5,392 nucleotides of DNA, from positions 1 through 5,392 of the forward strand of contig QHXL01000229.1 of the NCBI GenBank assembly GCA_003222935.1. The letters run 5' to 3'. Position 1 is the stretch's first letter; each line of letters begins with the position of its first letter. The translations under genes were made by a program, and so were the position numbers. The notes beneath the pieces are model-generated. The model was not told where the DNA came from, made no database searches, and was given only the letters and a program-made list of their open reading frames with translations. Positions 1 through 5,386 of this stretch are shown one piece after another. This stretch comes from Acidobacteriota bacterium. GTDB lineage: Bacteria > Acidobacteriota > Blastocatellia > Pyrinomonadales > Pyrinomonadaceae.

Positions 1-152
1 TTTTCAAACTGACGTCCGATCTCTTCGAATGCAGGAATGAGATCAGCCGCAGCCGCAACATGGATCTCGCTTGGAGCTTTGCTCGTGCAAGCGGCAGGAA
101 GAAGTGCGATGGCGATGAATACAGCTAAACAGGTAGGTGAGAAGCGTCTCAA
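1..152 (-). CDS. modA: ModA-like molybdate ABC transporter substrate-binding lipoprotein (N-terminal 50 residues, cut by window edge)
   Basis: Reading leftward from a TTG at 152 gives 50 codons before the window ends. Residues 1-22 form an export signal: basic start (MRRF), a hydrophobic stretch at about 8-18 and LLPAAC ending at Cys22, a lipobox-like site although Pro at -3 is atypical. The mature start, EIHVAAAADLIPAFEEIGRQ (residues 29-48), matches the first strand and helix of ModA-type binding proteins, where the AAAS/AAAD loop helps hold the oxyanion. In that family the protein captures molybdate or tungstate outside the inner membrane and passes it to ModBC. The gene begins 14 nt after the cysteine dioxygenase stop, so it is probably co-transcribed. 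An in-frame CTG at 170 overlaps that stop as CTGA and is an alternative start; an in-frame stop lies just upstream of it, and neither start has a clear Shine-Dalgarno. Another oxyanion-binding protein of the same fold cannot be excluded because most of the gene is missing. Confidence 0.72.
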   Translation of the reverse strand, partial: MRRFSPTCLAVFIAIALLPAACTSKAPSEIHVAAAADLIPAFEEIGRQFE

Positions 153-166
153 GGTTACGGTGCGCT

Positions 167-742
167 TCAGTCGGTTGGAAAATCGTTAGGAGTGTAAAGG
201 TCGACGTTTGCGCTTCCGACTTTGTAAGTCTTGAGCACGCCGAGTGGTGGCGCATAAACGTGAATGGTAATTAGATCCTGACCACTAACATCGGGGTTAC
301 CGAGCTGGTGAATGTCTGGTACCCCTGCGCCGGTGACTTCACCGGTCGGACACTCGCGTGCACTTTCATAACAAAGCCCGCGGGTTTCGTCGTACGTAAA
401 CATGGTTTCCCACATCAGCCCCTGTTGGACCTTGACGACCCCGTGTGAGCCGTTGTGATCGTGTATCGGAGTTTTTTGACCAGGTCGCCAACAGATAACG
501 AGCATTTCCGCTGTCTCGTTGCGACAAACGCGATGACGCCAGTAGTTTCCGTCCTTAAATCCCAGGTAAGGTTCTAAGTCGGTTTGGGTTATCTGGACAT
601 TCGATAGCCACGATGTGATTTCGTCTATAGATGGTGGCGCTGTGCGGCTTTGGAGCTTGTCGACTAATTCAGTAAACGTCAATGAAAGACTGTCAGATGG
701 TTGCGGGGTTAAGGCTTCGTTGGGATTGATTTGTGTCGACAA
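167..742 (-). CDS. cdo: Cysteine dioxygenase, bacterial Arg-type cupin
   Basis: A 191-residue cytosolic cupin with no signal peptide. The family oxidises L-cysteine with O2 to cysteine sulfinate at a mononuclear Fe(II) held by three histidines. Visible landmarks are the pair YWR (Tyr67, Arg69), matching the Tyr-x-Arg that binds the cysteine carboxylate; cupin motif 1 RPGQKTPIHDH with iron ligands His94 and His96; the third ligand His145 in DIHQLGN; and the catalytic His-x-Tyr pair His161/Tyr163 in IHVYAPP. Arg69 argues for cysteine dioxygenase rather than the Gln-type 3-mercaptopropionate dioxygenase. Gly101 replaces the cysteine that crosslinks to the active-site tyrosine in mammalian enzymes, as is usual in bacteria. 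Length is normal (about 180-200). The start is a TTG at 742: no in-frame ATG exists before residue 80, an in-frame stop lies about 30 nt upstream, and GGAG sits 8 nt before it. It heads a likely operon with the ModA-like gene. Confidence 0.9.
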   Translation of the reverse strand: MSTQINPNEALTPQPSDSLSLTFTELVDKLQSRTAPPSIDEITSWLSNVQITQTDLEPYLGFKDGNYWRHRVCRNETAEMLVICWRPGQKTPIHDHNGSHGVVKVQQGLMWETMFTYDETRGLCYESARECPTGEVTGAGVPDIHQLGNPDVSGQDLITIHVYAPPLGVLKTYKVGSANVDLYTPNDFPTD

Positions 743-751
743 GATCCAGAC

Positions 752-755
752 TCCA
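752..755 (-). promoter_or_regulatory. Shine-Dalgarno GGAG before the cysteine dioxygenase TTG
   Basis: On the minus strand GGAG is followed by eight bases (TCTGGATC) and then TTG at 742. The spacing is suitable and supports a TTG start for a gene with no nearby ATG. The match is four bases only. Confidence 0.5.
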
Positions 756-782
756 GAGGGATTTGAACTTCAATGAAGTTTA

Positions 783-804
783 TTCGGCTATAAATCGTAC
801 CGAA
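783..804. promoter_or_regulatory. Short dyad at the expected transcription start of the cysteine dioxygenase operon
   Basis: TTCGG (783-787) and CCGAA (800-804) form a perfect 5-bp inverted repeat separated by 12 bp. It sits just downstream of the -10 box, overlapping the predicted transcription start at about 803, where a repressor operator could lie. It could equally form a weak hairpin at the 5' end of the mRNA. A 5-bp dyad is common by chance, so this is only a candidate. Confidence 0.2.
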
Positions 805-809
805 AATGT

Positions 810-838
810 CTTATATGCATTCCCCGTCTCAGAGTCAA
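810..838 (-). promoter_or_regulatory. Sigma70-type promoter of the cysteine dioxygenase-modA operon
   Basis: Reading the minus strand, TTGACT (838-833) is a 5/6 match to the -35 consensus, followed by exactly 17 bp and TATAAG (815-810), a 5/6 match to the -10 consensus. Transcription would start near 803, leaving a leader of about 60 nt with a Shine-Dalgarno at 755-752. No other pair in the spacer comes close. The repeat hairpin begins about 28 bp upstream of the -35 box. Confidence 0.68.
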
Positions 839-865
839 GAAGCGCAACAAATCTCTGGGTCTACT

Positions 866-937
866 CTGCGTCTCTGTGACTCTGTGGTTAAGCATTCGAA
901 CCATTGATAACCGCGGAGACACAGAGACACAGCGCAG
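866..937. repeat. Imperfect inverted repeat of the CTCTGTG/CACAGAG type
   Basis: The arm 871-890 (TCTCTGTGACTCTGTGGTTA) pairs with 908-927 at 17 of 20 positions, and two of the three mismatches would be G-U pairs in one RNA orientation. The loop is 17 nt (891-907). Beyond a short bulge the arms extend to CTGCG (866-870) and CGCAG (933-937). The low-complexity CTCTGTG/CACAGAG text resembles short interspersed repeats found in intergenic DNA of several bacterial phyla. No T tract follows on either strand, so it is not a canonical intrinsic terminator. Function unknown. Confidence 0.72.
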
Positions 938-970
938 CAAAGCCGCAACCAAAAGGAGTTCTAGCGTGAA

Positions 971-1013
971 CGGCTTCGCCGCCTGTTGTGAGGATGTGGC
1001 TGTGCCCTTCCGT
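971..1013 (-). repeat. Inverted, diverged partial copy of the 60-bp unit
   Basis: The reverse complement of these 43 bases matches 1128-1169 inside the tandem array, with one inserted base and two substitutions (one of them specific to the first array copy). It shares the ACGGAAGGGCA, CCACATCCTCACAACAGG and AGCCG segments. Because it faces the array across 114 bp, transcripts through the region could fold into a stem of about 40 bp. Homology stops sharply at 971 and 1013, so only about two thirds of the unit is present. Confidence 0.8.
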
Positions 1014-1046
1014 AATCGGTCGCCCGCTAAATTTGGGCTGTGCCCT
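998..1046 (+). repeat. Short direct repeat GGCTGTGCCCT
   Basis: The 11-mer GGCTGTGCCCT occurs at 998-1008, within the inverted copy of the 60-bp unit, and again at 1036-1046. The second occurrence lies in GGGCTGTGCCC, which can form a 4-bp hairpin with a 3-nt loop. It may be a decayed fragment of another unit copy. Confidence 0.4.
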
Positions 1047-1097
1047 CGAGGTCGACTTCGATGAAACGCAATGATGAGTCATGTCTGTGCACTTAAA

Positions 1098-1298
1098 GCG
1101 GCGCAGCCGAAGCGAAGGAAACTCTGAACGGAAGGGCAAGCCACATCTTCACAACAGGCGGCGCAGCCGAAGCGAAGGAAACTCTGAACGGAAGGGCAAG
1201 CCACATCCTCACAACAGGCGGCGCAGCCGAAGCAAAGGAAACTCTGTAAGGAAGGGCAAGCCACATCCTCACAACAGGCGGGCGCAGCCGAAGCGAAG
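1098..1298 (+). repeat. Tandem array of a 60-bp unit: three full copies and a partial fourth
   Basis: Copies occupy 1098-1157, 1158-1217 and 1218-1277, exactly 60 bp apart, each starting GCGGCGCAGCCGAAGC and ending CTCACAACAG or TTCACAACAG. Copies 1 and 2 differ at one base (T1148 versus C1208). Copy 3 differs from copy 2 at 1234, 1247 and 1249. A fourth copy starts at 1278, carries one extra G and loses homology after about 1298. The period is a multiple of three and the unit lacks stops in some frames, so both strands show open frames of repeated peptides. No ribosome-binding site or known protein resemblance supports translation. I treat it as non-coding intergenic repeat DNA that has recently expanded. 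Confidence 0.92.
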
Positions 1299-1369
1299 TT
1301 GCTCTTAAAAACGAGAACTCACAATCACAAAAACCTTGTCAGAAAAACTAGATCTTAAGAACTTGCTAC

Positions 1370-1391
1370 GCAGAGAAAGCACAGAGAAGAA
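1370..1391 (-). repeat. CACAGAG-family repeat fragment just after the glycerate kinase stop
   Basis: The text ACGCAGAGAAAGCACAGAGA resembles the right arm of the 866-937 inverted repeat. It lies immediately downstream of the glycerate kinase stop codon. Together the two elements bracket the 60-bp array. It appears alone, with no pairing arm nearby. Confidence 0.5.
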
Positions 1392-1404
1392 GTTCACTAA
1401 CTTC
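1389..1404 (-). terminator. Small hairpin spanning the glycerate kinase stop codon (weak terminator candidate)
   Basis: On the minus strand GAAGTT-AGTG-AACTTC is a perfect 6-bp stem with a 4-nt loop, and the TAG stop (1399-1397) lies partly in the loop. It is followed by a pyrimidine-rich run (TTCTCTGTGCTTTCTCT) rather than a clean T tract. The stem is AT-rich and weak, so termination here is uncertain. Confidence 0.22.
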
Positions 1405-2664
1405 GTAAGCAGATGCGGAGGTCGCGGACGTTTGTGCCTGTGGGACCTGTGATGATGGCGTCGCCGAGTTGTTCGAAGAATGAGTATGAATCACTGCGGC
1501 TGAGAAAGTCAGACGCGTCGAGATTAAGTGCACGCGCTCGATCCAGGGTAGTCTCGTCGGCAATTCCTCCGGCCGCTGGACTGTTACCATCGACTCCGTC
1601 CGTTCCGCCGCTTAGAACGACTGTATGCCCCGAACTAAGCTGGTCCAGTTCGATTGCACAGCGCAGAGCTGTTTCGAGATTCCGACCGCCCTGTCCACTT
1701 CCACGAACAGTGCAGCCGAACTCACCAGCTGAAATCAAACAATCAAATGATCCATCACTCGCGAGTCGTTCAAGCAGGAGTTTACTGCCTTCAGCAATCG
1801 GTTGTTCAAGGATGTCGCAAGCAACGAGGGGATTAAACCCGAGTAACCTGGCATGTTCGACTGCAGCATTGATGGCGGTTTGCATGTCTCCGATGACATA
1901 AGATGGATGGGCAGCGCCAAGGGTCTCAATCGCTTTCGCCTCACGAACCGCTCGCACAATCGACTGCGGTAGTTTTTCCTCCAGCTCAAAGTTACGAACT
2001 ATTTCACTCGCTGTTGTTCTGACTGCCAATGGAGCAACACTCGGTCCTGACGCGACGCTCGCTTCATCTCCCGGGTTCGTGTCGGAAATAATCAGCGTGA
2101 CAATCTGTGCGTTGGGTGCTCGACTGGCTAACTTTCCGCCTTTAACCGCTGAGAACGCGCGTCGAACGGTATTTATTTCGGCGATGTTTGCCCCGCATTG
2201 AACCAGTATCCGGTTAGCTTGCTGAAGATCAGAAAGTGAAATGCTTTCACTGATGGGCCATTCAAGCATCGCGGAGCCACCACCTGAAACTGCAAAGATC
2301 ACGACTGCTTTTTCGGAGTCAGCTTTTTCGTAAGGCTTTCGGAATTTGGAAGAGGATGACCGCTCGCAAATTGTCGCCACTTGCTCGGTAAACTTTCGCA
2401 GGGAGCTGGACAGGTAACTAGACCTCCCGCAATGCGATCACCGATAGACTCATCAAGTGCAAGAGACATCGATGCGGCCGCTTTGCCGATGCTCAGGACA
2501 TAGATCGCTCGACTGTGACGTAACTCTGTCTCGACAACCCTGACGCGACCTTCCGGGGATTGAATTGCTCGACGAGTCAGTTCCTCTGCGTCGACTGCAC
2601 GGAGTGCGGCGTCAAACATCTCTCTGGCGGACTGGCGAAGTCGATTGAGTGGTTGTCCTGACAA
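1397..2664 (-). pseudogene. gckA: Type II glycerate kinase (DUF4147/MOFRL), split by a frame change
   Basis: GK-II enzymes phosphorylate D-glycerate with ATP, generally to 2-phosphoglycerate, in the cytosol. The first part (TTG at 2664 to TGA at 2299) has the N-terminal helix EMFDAALRAVDAEELTRRAI, SIGKAA with Lys61, and ASGHPLPNSES. The family sequence then continues one base back in another frame, with AVVIFAVSGGGSAMLEWP, EINTVRRAFSAVKGGKLA, ISDTNPGDEASVASGP, SGQGGRNLETAL, LSGGTDGVDGNSPAAGGIAD and TGPTGTNVRDLRI to TAG at 1397. Joined at the first A5 run (2324-2328) the product would be about 422 residues, a normal length. Loss of one A from a run of six explains the shift, but the GHP-to-SGGG spacing seems several residues short, so a larger deletion is possible. 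All other motifs are intact, which suggests a recent lesion or a sequencing error. TTG is the first start after an in-frame TAG, with AGG 5 nt upstream; Met16 is the only ATG alternative nearby. Confidence 0.82.
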
Positions 2665-2796
2665 AGTAGCCTATCGAATGAACCTTGTTTCATGAATGCA
2701 AACAACACTTTCAGAACAAGTTATCACCACGCCGCTCGAGTGTGCATTCTGCTAGAAGTTTTTAAGAATCAAAAGTTTAGGGGGTTAACACGGAAT

Positions 2797-2817
2797 TTCT
2801 CCACAGACTTTTCCACA
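2797..2817 (+). promoter_or_regulatory. Two DnaA-box-like 9-mers in the ftsK-glycerate kinase spacer
   Basis: TTCTCCACA (2797-2805) and TTTTCCACA (2809-2817) match the DnaA consensus TTATCCACA at 8 of 9 positions each. They lie in the same orientation, 12 bp start to start. A weaker 7/9 match, TTATCACCA, lies at 2721-2729. The DNA just left of the pair is moderately AT-rich. The pair could bind DnaA, or TGTGGA on the minus strand could be a repeated operator for the downstream gene. No dnaA, dnaN or other origin gene is in view. Confidence 0.35.
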
Positions 2818-2878
2818 GGTGAAGTGGAAAGTTCTCGCAGAGATGTCTCGAAAGGGCTTGATGGCGAGCGTTCTTCAG

Positions 2879-5386
2879 TTACTGGTCGTCGACTGAACCT
2901 TGCTCATCCCAATCAGCAATCATTTCGTAGGCACGACCGAGTACCGGACGTGGACGCGAACCATCGGCGGCGCCGATGAGGCCCTCGCGTTCCATGATGT
3001 CGAGGATGGCGGCGGCGCGGCCATAGCCGATTCGCAAGCGACGCTGTAACACTGAGGTAGAAGCGCGTTTCATCTCGACGCAAATACGCAACGCCTCTTC
3101 GAAAAGCTCGTCATGCGCGCCTTCAGACGCTTCGAGACCCAGCGCTTCCTCATCCGACTGAGTAATCGTTTCATCGTACGCGGGCGGACCCTGCGACTTG
3201 ATGTGCGAAACGATTTTGCCGATCTCCTGCTCGTCGATGTAGGCGCCGTGAACACGAATCAAACGCGACGTGCCCGGAGGCAGGAACAACATGTCGCCCC
3301 GACCGAGTAGTTGCTCCGCGCCGTTTGTGTCGATGATCGTTCGTGAGTCGATCTTCGACGACACGCGGAAAGAAATACGCGACGGAAAGTTTGCTTTAAT
3401 CAATCCGGTGATGACGTCAACTGAAGGACGTTGAGTGGCTAACACGAGGTGAATGCCGACTGCGCGAGCCATCTGCGCCAAACGAGTGATCGACTCTTCC
3501 ACTTCTCGTCCGGAAGTCATCATCAAGTCGGCCAATTCATCGATGATGATTACGATGTAGGGCAGAGGCTTGTGTGGCTCGCCCTTTTCGTCGTACTCCT
3601 TTACCAGGTTACGACGCATGATTTCGGTGTTGTAGCCGTCGATATTGCGGACACCCCAACCGGCGAGGTCCCTGTATCTTCGTTCCATTTCACCCACAGC
3701 CCACTTCAATGAACGCGACGCGAGTTTTGGATCGACAATGATTGGTGCGGCGAGATGTGGAATGTCTTCGTAGAGTCCGAGTTCAAGTCGCTTTGGATCG
3801 ATGAGGATGAACTTAACTTCGTCCGGTCTTGCTCGATAAAGAATGGAAACGATTAACGAGTTAACACCGACAGATTTGCCGGCCCCGGTCGTGCCTGCAA
3901 TTAAAAGGTGCGGCATCTTCGCCAGGTCAGCGACGTAATTCAAACCATCGATCGTCTTGCCAAGGGCAATCGTGAGTTTTGATCCCGATTCCCGGAAAGC
4001 ACGCGACTCGATCACTTCGCGAAGGAAGATCGTCTCCCGGCGCGGATTCGGAACTTCTATACCGACGTGCGGTTTGCCGGGCATCCGGTCGATGCGAATC
4101 GATTCAGCCTTCAATGCGAGACATAAGTCGTCAACTAGAGAAACTACGCGCGAGTACTTCACACCCGGATCAGGTTTGAACTCATACGTGGTGACTACGG
4201 GTCCGGGACAGATATGTTTGATTTGCCCGGACACGTTGAATTCTTTGCACTTCTCCGCGAGACGAGTGGCAAGTCCCAACAGTTCGGTGTCGGCCTGTTC
4301 ACTGTGTGGTGGTGCTTCGTTCAAGAACCCGAGTGGAGGTAACTCGTAATCGCTATAGCTGACCTTTCTCGTAGCGTCGAAAGGAAGTTTACCTGTGGCC
4401 GGTGCTTCTGCTTTTACGCGCAGCACTGAAGCGCCCTTGACCATCTCTTCCAGGTCTTCTTCGTCATCGTCGCCCGAAGTAATTATGGCTCGTTTGCTAG
4501 CGCGTCCGGTGACCGTTGCCCTTCCGGCGCCTGCCGCTGCTCCCACGGCTACTGCGGATCCGACCGGTTCTCCTATGATCGCTTCAGCACGAATAACCGA
4601 GGTTGTTTCCGGCGTCGGCTCGGGTGTTTTCAGGAAGTCGGCGACGCGTTCCGCCGGGCTCAGATTTAAAGTTTGACGCAACTGGCTCTTTGCTGCCTCT
4701 CGTTCCGCTTTGATTGCTGCTTTCGTTTCCTTGCGCAGTGCAGCCTGTTCTCGTCGAGTTTCCCGCCACGCCCTGTATCGATCGGGAATTGCACCTACAA
4801 ACGCGAAGCGAGTCCCGATCGCGTTAGCGAGCAGTTCGTAAAGGTGAACGAAAGAAATGTTTGTCGCGAGCAGAAGGCCAGTAGCGGCGATTGCTACCAG
4901 CACAACAGTTGCTCCAACAGTATTCAGTCCACTGGCTAAGCCTTGTGCGACGACAGTGCCTAACAATCCACCAGGCTGAACGCTGGAATCGAAGAGTGGA
5001 TGAAGTTGAGAAATGGAAAGTAACGCCGACGCTGCGATAACTAAAACGATTAACCCGGCAATACGTGTGAAAGGACTTCTGATACTGCGAGTGCGAAAGC
5101 GTCGCCATGCGGCAGCGAAGAGAAGTAGTGGTAAGAGGTAACCTGCCAGGCCGATGAACTGAAACACCGTCGCGGCCACATTAGCTCCAACCGAACCTGC
5201 CCAGTTCCGGGTTTCGTTGGCGCCCGCGGAATTCCACGACGGATCGTTTGGATAAAACGCCGCTGAAATCAAACACAGCGCCAACAATAGCCCAACAGCG
5301 AGAAGGAGAATCGCTAGAATCTCATTGCGACGACCCACGCCGGGTGCTATTACGCGTGGCTTCTCTTCGATGTTTGTAGTTGCCAT
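2879..5386 (-). CDS. ftsK: FtsK/SpoIIIE-family DNA translocase
   Basis: Full-length protein of 835 residues that pumps double-stranded DNA through the closing division septum and directs the chromosome-terminus region. Residues 1-20 are a basic cytosolic start. Hydrophobic segments at about 22-44, 66-93, 108-127 and 154-176 give the expected four-helix membrane domain. Residues 201-355 are a charged linker: basic and helix-prone at 203-238, with an acidic patch (306-314). The motor spans about 360-735, with Walker A GTTGAGKS (498-505, Lys504), Walker B IVIIIDELADL (611-621, Asp616 and Glu617) and LATQRPS (649-655). Residues 757-820 form the winged-helix gamma domain (DELFEEALRICVE, RIGYGRAAAILD) that reads polar DNA motifs and, in proteobacteria, activates XerD. 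The ATG at 5386 precedes a sensible N-terminus. AAAGAG abuts it directly, too close for an ideal ribosome-binding site, and further upstream is off the window. The next gene begins 214 bp downstream. Confidence 0.97.
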   Translation of the reverse strand: MATTNIEEKPRVIAPGVGRRNEILAILLLAVGLLLALCLISAAFYPNDPSWNSAGANETRNWAGSVGANVAATVFQFIGLAGYLLPLLLFAAAWRRFRTRSIRSPFTRIAGLIVLVIAASALLSISQLHPLFDSSVQPGGLLGTVVAQGLASGLNTVGATVVLVAIAATGLLLATNISFVHLYELLANAIGTRFAFVGAIPDRYRAWRETRREQAALRKETKAAIKAEREAAKSQLRQTLNLSPAERVADFLKTPEPTPETTSVIRAEAIIGEPVGSAVAVGAAAGAGRATVTGRASKRAIITSGDDDEEDLEEMVKGASVLRVKAEAPATGKLPFDATRKVSYSDYELPPLGFLNEAPPHSEQADTELLGLATRLAEKCKEFNVSGQIKHICPGPVVTTYEFKPDPGVKYSRVVSLVDDLCLALKAESIRIDRMPGKPHVGIEVPNPRRETIFLREVIESRAFRESGSKLTIALGKTIDGLNYVADLAKMPHLLIAGTTGAGKSVGVNSLIVSILYRARPDEVKFILIDPKRLELGLYEDIPHLAAPIIVDPKLASRSLKWAVGEMERRYRDLAGWGVRNIDGYNTEIMRRNLVKEYDEKGEPHKPLPYIVIIIDELADLMMTSGREVEESITRLAQMARAVGIHLVLATQRPSVDVITGLIKANFPSRISFRVSSKIDSRTIIDTNGAEQLLGRGDMLFLPPGTSRLIRVHGAYIDEQEIGKIVSHIKSQGPPAYDETITQSDEEALGLEASEGAHDELFEEALRICVEMKRASTSVLQRRLRIGYGRAAAILDIMEREGLIGAADGSRPRPVLGRAYEMIADWDEQGSVDDQ

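Larger units (their letters stand above)
743..1396. other. 654-bp gene-free, repeat-rich spacer
   Basis: From right to left this spacer holds the CACAGAG fragment and weak stop-codon hairpin (about 1370-1404), an A/T-rich unassigned stretch (1300-1368) with the palindrome TCTTAAGA, the 60-bp tandem array (1098-1298), about 85 bp of unassigned DNA (1014-1097), the inverted unit copy (971-1013), the CTCTGTG hairpin (866-937), and the promoter and leader of cysteine dioxygenase (743-838). Open frames inside it lack plausible ribosome-binding sites and contain only repeat-derived or low-complexity peptides. I find no supported gene. Confidence 0.75.

Noticed and set aside
43..255. Minus-strand 70-codon frame across the cysteine dioxygenase-modA junction
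   Set aside because: It overlaps two recognisable genes in a different frame and contains no domain; it is a shadow.
866..937. Rho-independent terminator
   Set aside because: The stem is good, but neither strand has a T tract after it and the arms belong to a low-complexity repeat type.
1098..1298. CRISPR-like array
   Set aside because: The units abut with no variable spacers and are 60 bp long; there are no cas genes. It is a plain tandem repeat.
1081..1308. Plus-strand gene for a basic repeat protein
   Set aside because: It has no clear ribosome-binding site or promoter, the opposite strand is equally open, and homology to the inverted copy at 971-1013 includes a 1-base indel that would break any frame.
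1413..1901. Plus-strand open frame opposite glycerate kinase
   Set aside because: The minus strand carries clear DUF4147/MOFRL motifs throughout; the plus-strand product is low-complexity and unlike any known protein.
2299..2345. Programmed ribosomal or transcriptional slippage as the annotated explanation
   Set aside because: The A runs are only five long and lack the A-AAA-AAG heptamer and an obvious stimulating stem. A lesion or read error is simpler, though not excluded as a finding to check.
2585..2693. ATG at 2693 as the true glycerate kinase start
   Set aside because: Its frame differs from the conserved N-terminal helix, runs only about 36 codons to a stop, and has no ribosome-binding site. 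Using it would need a second frameshift.
2665..2878. Sigma70 promoter for glycerate kinase
   Set aside because: The best pair on the minus strand, TTAACC-17-TTAAAA, matches only 4/6 and 3/6; too weak to annotate.
3957..4349. Plus-strand open frame within ftsK
   Set aside because: It is antisense to the conserved FtsK motor. The reading is explained by codon bias of the real gene, and it resembles no family I know. The same applies to the other plus-strand frames over 2879-5386.
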